Positions 29,076 to 37,096 of a stretch of 64,000 nt of DNA are shown piece by piece. Numbering within the stretch: the first letter of the stretch is position 1; each line of letters starts with the position of its first letter. Position numbers and translations under genes: made by a program. Under the pieces are notes generated by a model. That model was not told the origin of the DNA and searched no databases. It was given only the letters and a program-made list of their open reading frames with translations. The stretch comes from Nitrospira lenta (GTDB taxonomy: Bacteria; Nitrospirota; Nitrospiria; Nitrospirales; Nitrospiraceae): contig CAMBDY010000009.1 of assembly GCA_945865525.1 (NCBI GenBank), forward strand, positions 19,393 through 83,392, written 5' to 3'.

Positions 29076-29432
29076 CTACGCACTCCCGTAGGACGAGGCA
29101 TCGGAAACCGTCACCTCAAAGACGCGCCGATCCTCTGCCGTGAATTTCCACCCCAAGCGTTTCTCAAACAACACCCGATGGGTGCCCAGTTTGACCGGCT
29201 GAAACTCAAAGGTCCGCCGCCCGTTATCAACGGCATTATTGCCGGCAATACACAGGTAATCGTCTGCCAGCAGCGATAGCCCCGTCGGATCATAGGTCGG
29301 AACCCAGAGTTCCCCTCGCGTCCGATCTTCCCAGAGATGGATCTGGATGGGTCGCGCAAGGGTCGCCTGAATTACCTTGACCCCGTCCGATGCCTGAGAG
29401 CCGTCATGGTCGTGGCTCGACGTCATACTCAT
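29076..29432 (-). CDS. Chagasin-like (I42 inhibitor-fold) protein
   Basis: A 118-residue protein from ATG 29432 (a TTG start at 29447 would add 5 residues). After a His/Asp/Ser-rich N-terminus, its pattern fits protease inhibitor family I42: IQIHLWEDRTRGELWVP in place of the NPTTGYxW loop, then RRTFEFQPVKLGTHRVLFEK with the G-x-x-x-(L/Y)-x-(R/K)-x-x-GW ending. There is no signal peptide, unlike many bacterial I42 proteins. It is sandwiched between a Rieske protein and dat with tight spacing. The assignment is by pattern only; an immunoglobulin-like fold of other function is possible. Confidence 0.6.
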   Translation of the reverse strand: MSMTSSHDHDGSQASDGVKVIQATLARPIQIHLWEDRTRGELWVPTYDPTGLSLLADDYLCIAGNNAVDNGRRTFEFQPVKLGTHRVLFEKRLGWKFTAEDRRVFEVTVSDASSYGSA

Positions 29433-29474
29433 CTGTACAGTGCCCAACCCTTCGCGCGCGCTGCAGCGAATCTT

Positions 29475-29795
29475 CTATGTTTTCTTCCTAGGCCCGACAA
29501 AAATATCGGCGCCCTCCACCCGCACGTCATAACTCCCCACGCAATACCCGCCCCCGTCCGTTCCTTGCCCGTTTCGGATATCAAAGGCCAGATCATGCCA
29601 AGGACAAGCCACAACAAATCCCTTCACGTGCCCTTCGCTCAGCGGGCCTCCCTCGTGGGGGCAGAGATTATGAATCGCAAAGTACGCCCCCTCAACATTA
29701 AACACTGCGAGCTCACGATTCTGTACCCTCACGACTTTTGCTTGCCCGGGCTGTAGCTCCTCAACACGGGCGACGGATTGAAATCCTTCTAACAT
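29475..29795 (-). CDS. Small Rieske [2Fe-2S] ferredoxin-like protein (NirD type)
   Basis: A 106-residue stand-alone Rieske domain with both cluster-binding boxes: CPHEGGPLSEGH and CPWHDLAFD. The N-terminus (FQSVARVEELQPGQAKVVRVQNRELAVFNVEG) is the common start of NirD/biphenyl-dioxygenase ferredoxin proteins. No signal peptide, so a cytoplasmic electron carrier is likely; the partner oxidoreductase is not adjacent. It lies between DUF192 and the I42-like gene. Confidence 0.9.
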   Translation of the reverse strand: MLEGFQSVARVEELQPGQAKVVRVQNRELAVFNVEGAYFAIHNLCPHEGGPLSEGHVKGFVVACPWHDLAFDIRNGQGTDGGGYCVGSYDVRVEGADIFVGPRKKT

Positions 29796-29839
29796 GCGGC
29801 ACCGACTCCTTTTTTAAAACTTTCCTCAAGCTGCAGACG

Positions 29840-30334
29840 TTACATCCGCAGCGTATATTTCAGCTCCAACCCGACCGTGACCCCTTCTCGCTCGATAAAG
29901 CCGGCTTCCATTTGAATCGCATAGCGCACCGCATCCGGCGCGGAACTATATTGAGGGCAAACCTCGTCCACGCAGGGCACGACATGCGCCTTCAGTCCCA
30001 CGACATGATGACTTTCATCGATCCAGATCATGTCCACGGGGAATCGATATCCCCTCGTCCAAACATGGTTCTGGCCGGTCGACTCAAAAATATAAAGCAT
30101 CCCTCTGTTCGCCGGCAACGTCTCTCGAAAGGCGAGACCAAAAAGCAACTTCTCCGGCGTATCCGCCACCTCCGTCTCAAGCGTCCGGCCGTTCGGAAAG
30201 GACACGATAATAATGGTCTCGTCTTTGCGATCAATCAGAAAAAACGAGGCGCTCATCAGAAAAATCGCCATAAGGACGAGAGTGATAATGCGCTTTTTTT
30301 TCTGCTCCCGATCGCTGACCGAGGGACTGGCCAT
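29840..30334 (-). CDS. DUF192 family membrane-anchored protein
   Basis: A 164-residue protein with a basic N-terminus and one hydrophobic helix (ITLVLMAIFLMSASFFLI, ~15-32) serving as anchor or uncleaved signal, then a DUF192 domain: LEVADTPEKLLFGLAFRETL-type start (VADTPEKLLFGLAFRE), NRGMLYIFE, DMIWIDESHHVVGLKAHVVPC, and a C-terminal AGFIEREGVTVGLELKY. The family's function is poorly defined. It is the first gene of the DUF192-Rieske-I42-dat unit, divergent from the ferredoxin gene. Confidence 0.85.
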   Translation of the reverse strand: MASPSVSDREQKKKRIITLVLMAIFLMSASFFLIDRKDETIIIVSFPNGRTLETEVADTPEKLLFGLAFRETLPANRGMLYIFESTGQNHVWTRGYRFPVDMIWIDESHHVVGLKAHVVPCVDEVCPQYSSAPDAVRYAIQMEAGFIEREGVTVGLELKYTLRM

Positions 30335-30436
30335 AGCGCTACTCTCTCACGAGTCGTACGGGGTGACTGGGCTCAAAGACCCATAAACGGGCCCATAATA
30401 CAGGTCGTCTAGGCCTTCTGGGCAAGGACCGTTCTG

Positions 30437-30902
<466 letters not shown>

Positions 30903-30926
30903 CCTGTCCTGTCATCGCGCAATCCT

Positions 30927-30962
30927 GAAGGCCCTACTTCTCACAAGAGCAGTAGGGCCTTC
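30927..30962 (+). terminator. Hairpin terminator after the ferredoxin gene
   Basis: GAAGGCCCTACT and AGTAGGGCCTTC form a perfect 12-bp stem with a 12-nt loop, 25 nt after the stop codon. The following CTGTTGCT is only moderately T-rich. Confidence 0.65.
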
Positions 30963-31271
30963 CTGTTGCTCCATCGACCCCCACAGCGCCCCCTTCCTGG
31001 ACTGCCTTCCCACTTAATCGCACCGCACTCAAAATGAGGGCCTCGGCAGGTCCTCGGTGCAGCCAGCCACGATTGCGTGCGTACCGAGACCCACTCGCCG
31101 GGGGTTGCCATCATGATGGCTTGGTACACGATCGTGAGCCAACGACGCAAGACGCCCCTCACCCGCAAACATGTTTAAGAGTGATCGTGCGGGGAGATCG
31201 CGGTGGGGGTCAAGAGTGCTCGCTCGGACCTGGCCCTCACTGCCGAGCTGCACAAGAAGTCTGCGTAGCAC
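30963..31271. other. Non-coding gap between ferredoxin and cupredoxin genes
   Basis: About 310 nt between two facing terminators. Short open frames exist on both strands, but none has a ribosome-binding site or recognisable motif. I see no tRNA or repeat. Confidence 0.5.
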
Positions 31272-31314
31272 AAAAAACCACCGCCCTCTCCGCGTGATCG
31301 CAGAGAGGGCGGTG
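31272..31314 (-). terminator. Rho-independent terminator of the cupredoxin gene
   Basis: Minus strand CACCGCCCTCTC/GAGAGGGCGGTG 12-bp stem, extended by a few inner pairs around a TGAT-type loop, then GGTTTTTTG. It lies 22 nt after the cupredoxin stop. Confidence 0.85.
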
Positions 31315-31335
31315 ATAACTCACCTCTGATAAAAA

Positions 31336-31815
31336 CTACTTGATCATCAAAATCTTACCGGACAGATGCGCCGGATGCAGATGACAGCGATAGGTCAACG
31401 TATTCCCCTGCGTGGCATAGAACATGTCGCTGGTCGGAATACCGATGTACTTCGTTTCGCCAGGCTTCAACACAATTTTGGCGTTCATCACCGTCGGAGT
31501 CAAAGAATTCGTGGCATCAGTCATCTCAAACCCATGCTCGGCAGTCGCATTATTCGTCACCTTGAGCAAAACTGGACGCCCCGGCCGAACTTTAAAATCG
31601 ATGACCGTGACGGACGGATACCACGACTTCAAAGCGCCAATCTCAACTGCGAATAGCTCGGCATCAACGTCCAGCTCACTAAACAGCTGGCCAACAACTC
31701 TGCCAGTGGCCAAATCTCCGACTTCGACTCCGCCAGCTTGGAGCGCAAACGCGGTGGATGCCCCACCTACCGCCAACATGAGGCCGAAGAAGACCCCTAA
31801 CATCGTTTTGCCCAT
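31336..31815 (-). CDS. Exported cupredoxin-domain protein with unusual copper-site motif
   Basis: A 159-residue protein with a signal peptide (TMLGVFFGLMLAVGGASTAFA). The mature protein has a ~50-residue N-terminal segment, then a cupredoxin domain: VTVIDFKVRPGRPVLLKVTN, the first histidine in NATAEHGFEM, and the C-terminal ligand loop YRCHLHPAHLSG. Cys and the +3 His of a type-1 site are present. The position six after Cys, the axial Met in amicyanin-type loops, is His. Such proteins act as periplasmic electron carriers or copper binders. AAGGAGG lies 8 nt before the ATG; a ~140-nt leader is predicted. Probably strongly expressed and monocistronic. Confidence 0.85.
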   Translation of the reverse strand: MGKTMLGVFFGLMLAVGGASTAFALQAGGVEVGDLATGRVVGQLFSELDVDAELFAVEIGALKSWYPSVTVIDFKVRPGRPVLLKVTNNATAEHGFEMTDATNSLTPTVMNAKIVLKPGETKYIGIPTSDMFYATQGNTLTYRCHLHPAHLSGKILMIK

Positions 31816-31961
31816 GACCTACCTCCTTAAAAAAAAGAAGAGAGTGAATCGGCTTGGTAGCACCCGCCCGCCAAGCCCGCGCGGTCTAAACCCCAACTGA
31901 CAAAGACTTCTCTAGAGCGAATTCCTGTTTGATGCTTGCTCCGCGATCATCACGGAGGCCT

Positions 31962-31991
31962 CTTATAGCACGGTAACGAAAATAGACGCAA
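31962..31991 (-). promoter_or_regulatory. Sigma70-type promoter of the cupredoxin gene
   Basis: Minus strand TTGCGT (31986-31991), 18-nt spacer, TATAAG (31962-31967). The implied ~140-nt leader contains a small CTCCG/CGGAG hairpin. The rest of the gap up to 32074 shows nothing else. Confidence 0.6.
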
Positions 31992-32074
31992 GCAGGTTTC
32001 TTCGGCTCTTTCTGAAAGGCCCCTCCGAACCCGCGACGCTAGACTACCTCAAGATTCTGATCTATTTCAACATC

Positions 32075-33637
32075 TTAGTGCACGGTCACGCCTTCAGGAG
32101 ACGCGGCGTGCACGGCCGATCCCATCAAGAGATCGTACGGCGCATAGTTGTCCGTGAGCACGATGCCCGGTTCCCAGGGGAGTGCGCGATGCCCCCTCAA
32201 CAGGGCAAGGGCCTCGAAGGGAAGCCGCTGCCGCTCAACCAATCGGTTCACGTGATCCGCAATGGTCGTGAGATAGTGTGACGCGAGTGCGGCCCCGGCA
32301 AAAAAAATCAGATTCTCGGACTTCGTCTGAGCCGACCTCCAGGGCCCCTTGACGGCAAAAGACTCGATATTGGGAAACGACCGTCTCATCGTCTGCACGA
32401 CTGCATTGGCCCGCAGCAAATCGCCTCCCTCCCCAGACGAGGCCAGATTCACCGCCAAGATCCCGTTCGGCTTCAAATGGGCGCGCACCTCGGCGAAGAA
32501 CTCAGCGGTGGTCAGATGAAAGGGAACCATGTGGCGCGCAAAGGCATCGACCCAAATAAAATCATAGGTCTGCGCCGTGGAGTGCAGAAAGACTCTGGCG
32601 TCCCGGATATGCACGTGATGCTGCCGCGGGGGCTGATAGGAAAAATACGTTTCGGCTAGGCGCGCAACGACGGGATCAAACTCAACCACATCCATTTCTA
32701 GGTCAGGCCACCGTTGGGCAAGCCACTTGGCCAACGATCCGCCTCCATGGCCTAAGATCAAGCCCTGCTTCGGCTCCGGTACCAACGCGAGCGATGCGAC
32801 CATCAACTGGCTATACGGAAGAAACAACGTGACTGGGTCCGCCTTCCACATGACCGCATGGAACGTCCGATCTAGGATGAGATACCGGAACAGATCGTCA
32901 TCACGGACTCGGACTTGCTGATAGGGACTGTCTTCCTGATAGACCGGCGGCTTCAACTTCTGAATCGGCGACAGGGCCCCGGCTCCCAAGCCGCCGACAC
33001 AAAGGATGAGGAGACCGATCACAACGGGCCTCGCGGTCGTCCCCCGAATCAACCACCAGAGACCAAGCCCCACCTGAATGGCGCCGAGCCACGCCACCAG
33101 CGCCTGACTGCCGATCCACGACAGAAAGAAAAATGCCGTTCCCCAAGTTCCCAATAAACTTCCCATCGTGGAGAGCGCGATCATCCGGCCTGTCTGCCGA
33201 CCAAAATGAGCAAGGTCCGACACGGCCAATCGCAACATGGCCGGCAACACGCCACTCAACCCAAAGGCCGGCGGGCCTAGCAACAGCGCCGCCGCCACGC
33301 AGGGTCCCCACCGTGGATCCTCAATCGCCGCCGCGACTGCGAAGAGGACCGGCTGACTGAGCCAGGCGATTAAACAGGTCCAGGCTCCGGAGAACAACAA
33401 CAGGCCGGCCAGCACCTGTCCCCCACGATAGCGATCTGAGACCCAGCCCCCAAAGGCATACCCGCCGCTCATTGCGGCAAGAATCACGCCGATCAAGGCC
33501 CCCCAGACGAACAGAGAGCTTCCGAAGACCGGCGCCAGGAGCCGGCTGCCCAAAATTTCAAGCGCCATGACCACGGCACCGGTCACCACTGCTGTGGTCA
33601 AAAGCAACCAGCGAGGTATGTGTGTGGATCGAGGCAT
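32075..33637 (-). CDS. Fused MFS-like membrane domain / spermidine synthase-like methyltransferase-fold protein
   Basis: A 520-residue protein from ATG 33637. The N-terminal ~220 residues are a series of hydrophobic helices opening ALEILGSRLLAPVFGSSLFVWG, the usual start of membrane-bound spermidine synthase-like proteins. The C-terminal half is a SAM-fold domain: LILGHGGGSLAKWLAQRWPD, MDVVEFDPVVARLAETYF, VHIRDARVFLHST, YDFIWVDAFARHMVPFHLTT and LKPNGILAVNLAS. True polyamine synthesis is uncertain because these fusions are poorly characterised. It starts 49 nt after the CBS gene and probably shares its promoter. Confidence 0.87.
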   Translation of the reverse strand: MPRSTHIPRWLLLTTAVVTGAVVMALEILGSRLLAPVFGSSLFVWGALIGVILAAMSGGYAFGGWVSDRYRGGQVLAGLLLFSGAWTCLIAWLSQPVLFAVAAAIEDPRWGPCVAAALLLGPPAFGLSGVLPAMLRLAVSDLAHFGRQTGRMIALSTMGSLLGTWGTAFFFLSWIGSQALVAWLGAIQVGLGLWWLIRGTTARPVVIGLLILCVGGLGAGALSPIQKLKPPVYQEDSPYQQVRVRDDDLFRYLILDRTFHAVMWKADPVTLFLPYSQLMVASLALVPEPKQGLILGHGGGSLAKWLAQRWPDLEMDVVEFDPVVARLAETYFSYQPPRQHHVHIRDARVFLHSTAQTYDFIWVDAFARHMVPFHLTTAEFFAEVRAHLKPNGILAVNLASSGEGGDLLRANAVVQTMRRSFPNIESFAVKGPWRSAQTKSENLIFFAGAALASHYLTTIADHVNRLVERQRLPFEALALLRGHRALPWEPGIVLTDNYAPYDLLMGSAVHAASPEGVTVH

Positions 33638-33686
33638 CGGCCTTATCTCGAACGAACTGGTAAGGGCAACGCAGACTCCAGCGTGG

Positions 33687-34097
33687 TCACAGACCGCCCC
33701 AGTTTTTAAAGTATCGCAACAGATCACGGACCGAGATGATCCCCACGATCTGCCCCTCGTCAGAAATTGCCAGATGCCGAATCCCCTGCTCGGCCATCAT
33801 TTCACTCGCCTCATGGGCCGAACTGGCACTATCGATCGACAGCAGCGGGTGGCTCATCACGGCACGCACTTGCGTTTGCTCCGCCGGCTGTCCCTCGGCC
33901 ATCCCCTTGCGGACCAAATCAGACTCGCTAACTAGGCCACTGTACTGGCCCGCCTCATAGACCAACAAGGCACCAACCTTCGCCTCACGCATCGCCCTCG
34001 ACGCCTCCAGCAGGGTCGCATCAGGACTGATCGTGCGCAAAGTTCTGCACATCATCACGGCCAGCGGTTGCTGTAACGGTCCGTTCTGAGTCGCCAT
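33687..34097 (-). CDS. Tandem CBS-domain protein
   Basis: A 136-residue protein made of two CBS domains and nothing else: MMCRTLRTISPDATLLEASRAMREAKVGALLV with GLVSESDLVRKG, then VMSHPLLSIDSASSAHEASEMMAEQGIRHLAI with GIISVRDLLRYF. Such pairs bind adenine nucleotides and act as energy sensors; the partner is unknown. The promoter at 34127-34155 lies just upstream and the fused MFS/spermidine-synthase gene follows. Confidence 0.92.
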   Translation of the reverse strand: MATQNGPLQQPLAVMMCRTLRTISPDATLLEASRAMREAKVGALLVYEAGQYSGLVSESDLVRKGMAEGQPAEQTQVRAVMSHPLLSIDSASSAHEASEMMAEQGIRHLAISDEGQIVGIISVRDLLRYFKNWGGL

Positions 34098-34126
34098 ACA
34101 ATTCGTCCATCCCCTTGAGGGGGCAA

Positions 34127-34155
34127 ATACTACTCAGCCCACGGACAGCTGTCAA
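34127..34155 (-). promoter_or_regulatory. Sigma70-type promoter of the CBS gene
   Basis: Minus strand TTGACA (34150-34155), 17-nt spacer, TAGTAT (34127-34132). Near-consensus and 30 nt before the start codon. Confidence 0.75.
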
Positions 34156-34195
34156 CGAATGGGACCTCCCGATGGGCGAGCCTCGAATAACCTCG

Positions 34196-34224
34196 TTGCT
34201 CACCCACGACCCCATTGCTATACT
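34196..34224 (+). promoter_or_regulatory. Sigma70-type promoter of ugd
   Basis: TTGCTC (34196-34201), 17-nt spacer, TATACT (34219-34224). It lies 36 nt before the ugd start and is divergent from the CBS promoter. Confidence 0.7.
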
Positions 34225-34260
34225 GCCCCGACCGTTCGTGATGAGAGGAGGACCGTGCCC

Positions 34261-35589
34261 ATGCATATCAGTGTTATTGGAACCGGCTATGTCGGGCTGG
34301 TCACAGGCGCCTGTTTTGCGGAGTTCGGTGTGACCGTGACCTGCATGGACACCGACGCCGGACGGATCGCCAGACTGGAGAAGGGCGATGTGCCGTTTTA
34401 TGAACCGGGCATCTCGGAGCTCGTCGCCAAAGGCATTAGAGAGAAGCGGATTAGCTTTACCACTGACGTCGCCCAAGCCGTCAGCAAGGCCCTCGTCATC
34501 TTCATTGCCGTCGGCACCCCGCCGCGCGCGGACGGGTCCGCCGATCTCTCCTACGTCGAAGACGTGGGTCGCGGCATCGCCCAAACCATGACCGACTACA
34601 AAGTCATCGTCACTAAATCGACCGTCCCGGTGGGAACAGGCGAAAAGTTGCGCGAGGTCATCAACGCCCACCAATCCGGCACGCTCAGCTTCGACATCGT
34701 CTCCAACCCAGAGTTTCTGCGTGAAGGGTCCGCCATTGAAGACTTCATGCGGCCGAACCGAGTTGTTATCGGCGCAGACAGCGACCGGGCGATTGGAATC
34801 ATGAAAGAACTCTATCGTCCGCTCTATCTCATCGAAACGCCTTTCCTCGTGACCGACATTCCGACGGCCGAAATGATCAAGTACGCCTCCAACGCCTTCC
34901 TCGCCACCAAAATTTCCTTCATCAACGAAATTGCAACCATTTGTGAACAGGTGGGCGCCGACGTGCAGATGGTGGCGAAGGGGATGGGGCTCGACAACCG
35001 GATCGGGTCGAAGTTTCTCCATGCCGGACCCGGATTCGGCGGATCCTGCTTTCCGAAAGATCTGGCCGCACTTGTCCAGACGGGCGAGCGCGTTGGCTAT
35101 CCCCCGCAGATCGCCGAAGCCGCGATCCTCGTCAACGCGCAGCAACGGACTAGAATGCTTGAAAAAATCACGAAAGAGACGGGGGGACTCACGGGCAAGA
35201 CCTTCGCGATGTTGGGCCTTTCCTTTAAGCCCAATACCAACGATTTACGGGATGCCCCAGCGCTGGCTCTTGCGCAGGAACTCATCAAGCACGGCGCCAC
35301 GGTTCGCGCCTACGATCCTGCCGCCCTAGCGGAAGCCTGTCAGCTCGTCCCAGAGCTCGTCCCCTGCACGGATGCCTACGAGACCGCACAAGGCGCGGAT
35401 GCCCTGATCCTGATGACCGAATGGAATCAGTTCCGCACCCTCGACTTCACCAAGCTGAAAAGCTTCTTGCGGCAGCCCCTCTTCTTCGACCTCCGCAATG
35501 TCTACGATTCCGACCGAATCACGAGCTTGGGCTTCCGACATATTTCGGTCGGGAGGCCCAGCAAGGCGCCCGCGCCGGCCAAACAATAA
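34261..35589 (+). CDS. ugd: UDP-glucose 6-dehydrogenase
   Basis: Four-electron NAD-dependent oxidation of UDP-glucose to UDP-glucuronate. The 442-residue protein starts MHISVIGTGYVGLVTGACFAEFG (Rossmann), has VAVGTPPRADGSADLSYVE-type motif (AVGTPPRADGSADL), STVPVGTG, NPEFLREGSAIEDF, KYASNAFLATKISFINEIA, and the catalytic Cys at about 261 in GPGFGGSCFPKDLAAL. GAGGAGG lies 9 nt before the ATG. Its product is the substrate of the UDP-glucuronate 4-epimerase at 54.8 kb. It converges on the HEAT operon with a 4-nt gap. Confidence 0.97.
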   Translation: MHISVIGTGYVGLVTGACFAEFGVTVTCMDTDAGRIARLEKGDVPFYEPGISELVAKGIREKRISFTTDVAQAVSKALVIFIAVGTPPRADGSADLSYVEDVGRGIAQTMTDYKVIVTKSTVPVGTGEKLREVINAHQSGTLSFDIVSNPEFLREGSAIEDFMRPNRVVIGADSDRAIGIMKELYRPLYLIETPFLVTDIPTAEMIKYASNAFLATKISFINEIATICEQVGADVQMVAKGMGLDNRIGSKFLHAGPGFGGSCFPKDLAALVQTGERVGYPPQIAEAAILVNAQQRTRMLEKITKETGGLTGKTFAMLGLSFKPNTNDLRDAPALALAQELIKHGATVRAYDPAALAEACQLVPELVPCTDAYETAQGADALILMTEWNQFRTLDFTKLKSFLRQPLFFDLRNVYDSDRITSLGFRHISVGRPSKAPAPAKQ

Positions 35590-35593
35590 TGCA

Positions 35594-36304
35594 TTACGTC
35601 AGTCGCGGCGCTTCAGCGGCCTTGGCGTCCTCGTTTGTTTTGGGCTTGTAGCCCATCCGGTCCAAGACCTTCATCACCCGCGTCTTCAAGCGATCATCGG
35701 CATTGGCCAGGGCGGTGGCCAGCGGCTCAACGGCGGGCTTGCCGATCTTCCGGATGATTTCCGTCACGGATTGCCGAAGCTCCTCTTCCTCGGACACCAG
35801 CAGGGGCACGAGCGAAGAGACCGCGGGCCCGCCGATCTTAATCAACGAATCATAGGCGCGCTGCCGAACATCGCCGACTTCATCCACCAAGGCATCAACC
35901 AAGGGCTGCACTGCGCGCACTTCTTTCAGTTCACCCAACACTTCCGCCGCATACTTCCGATTGAGCCAGTGGGTGTCTTTGAGGTCTAGGAGCATCGCGT
36001 CAGCGCGTGCCGCGTTGGGATCCTTCGCGCGAATCCGAAAGCTCTTGGCGACACGCTTGCCGCCTTCTTCGACGACGCGGATCGTGGCGCCATCGCCGAC
36101 CTTGAGCTTCTTCAGCTCTTCAAGCGCCTCGTCGTCTACATCCAGTACGACCGTCTTGCCATCATAGGCCAACAGCTCCACTTCGACCTGTTTCGTCTCA
36201 GGGTTCACCGCGACGACCCGTTCCGTCACAAGGTTAAACCCGTCCTTCTTCGCGCCGCCCTTCGGACCGATCTGAATCAACTTTTTAGGAGCTTCGTCCG
36301 CCAT
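35594..36304 (-). CDS. HEAT-repeat protein with N-terminal small beta domain (fifth of cluster)
   Basis: A 236-residue protein. Residues ~1-90 (KLIQIGPKGGAKKDGFNLVT, VVAVNPETKQVEVELLAYDG, GDGATIRVVEEGG) are strand-rich, like a small SH3/OB-type barrel, and differ from the other cluster members. Residues ~100-220 hold three to four HEAT units (ELKEVRAVQPLVDALVDEVG, KIGKPAVEPLATALANADD), and the protein ends in LDRMGYKPK, resembling the terminal LGWxP/K motif of its neighbours. No signal peptide. Last gene of the seven-gene unit, 27 nt after the fourth HEAT gene. Probably a scaffold; partner unknown. Confidence 0.8.
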   Translation of the reverse strand: MADEAPKKLIQIGPKGGAKKDGFNLVTERVVAVNPETKQVEVELLAYDGKTVVLDVDDEALEELKKLKVGDGATIRVVEEGGKRVAKSFRIRAKDPNAARADAMLLDLKDTHWLNRKYAAEVLGELKEVRAVQPLVDALVDEVGDVRQRAYDSLIKIGGPAVSSLVPLLVSEEEELRQSVTEIIRKIGKPAVEPLATALANADDRLKTRVMKVLDRMGYKPKTNEDAKAAEAPRLT

Positions 36305-36331
36305 GATGTATGTCCTTTACCTCGAAATAAA

Positions 36332-37096
36332 TTACGACTTCGCTTTCCACCCAAAACTTGCCAAGACGCCCTCAACCGTTTCCTGCACCATCGTGTTCTC
36401 ATCTTCGAGCAGCGGCAGCAAGGGATCGATCGCTTCCTTCGCCCCGAGCCGCGCAAGCGACTCCGCTGCATTCCGCCGCACGAGCCAATCTTCATCCTTG
36501 AGCGATTCGATCAAGGGACCGACGCCGCGGGCATCGCCGATCTTGCCCAGGGCCTCGGCCGCATGGCGGCGCACCATCCAATTATTGCCCAAGAGTCCCT
36601 CGATCAAGGCCTCCACGGCCCGCGCATCGCCAATTTTCTTAAGTACCCGCGCGACATCCTCGCGTACAGTGTTGTCGGTCAGCGCCTCGACCAGCCCCGG
36701 CACGGCTCGCGGATCGCCGATGCGCTCTAGCGCCCAGACGGCCGCGGTCCGTACCGCGCCATCCTTATCCTTAAGGGCCTTCACGAGGGGATCAATCCCC
36801 CGCTGATCCTTAAGCTTCCCCAACCCCGCCGCCGCTTGCTCGCGAATCGCCCATTCATCGTCCGTCAGCGCTTCAATTAAGGGATCGACGACCATGGGAC
36901 CGATCCGCACGATCGCGCTAGTCGCCGCTTCCCTGATCAACACATCTTCGTCCGCCATGAGCGCGATCAGCGGCCCCACCGCGTCCTCGCCCACCTGACT
37001 CAAGCTGGCAATCGCATGGTCGCGAAGCGCTTCATTATTATCCCGCAGCGCTCCGATCAGTTGCTCGATCCGTTCCGCCTGCACATCCTCACTCAT
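36332..37096 (-). CDS. HEAT-repeat (PBS-lyase-like) protein, fourth of cluster
   Basis: A 254-residue protein made almost wholly of about eight ~31-residue HEAT units, e.g. DPLIEALTDDEWAIREQAAA, GLVEALTDNTVREDVARVLK, GPLIESLKDEDWLVRRNAAE. It ends GVLASFGWKAKS, the GW-type cap seen in two paralogues. The ATG at 37096 lies inside the last codons of the preceding gene (8-nt overlap) and has a GGAGG-like site upstream. The repeats resemble E-Z type units of phycobilin lyases, but no cyanobacterial pigment system is expected, so a protein-protein scaffold or cofactor-handling role is inferred only. Confidence 0.82.
   Translation of the reverse strand: MSEDVQAERIEQLIGALRDNNEALRDHAIASLSQVGEDAVGPLIALMADEDVLIREAATSAIVRIGPMVVDPLIEALTDDEWAIREQAAAGLGKLKDQRGIDPLVKALKDKDGAVRTAAVWALERIGDPRAVPGLVEALTDNTVREDVARVLKKIGDARAVEALIEGLLGNNWMVRRHAAEALGKIGDARGVGPLIESLKDEDWLVRRNAAESLARLGAKEAIDPLLPLLEDENTMVQETVEGVLASFGWKAKS

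Noticed and set aside
32075..33637. Frameshifted pair of a transporter and a spermidine synthase
   Set aside because: The reading frame is continuous and this fusion architecture is a known family.
34021..35145. 374-codon open frame on the minus strand
   Set aside because: It is antisense to ugd, whose motifs are intact, and its protein has low-complexity Gly/Asp/His composition typical of GC-rich shadow frames.
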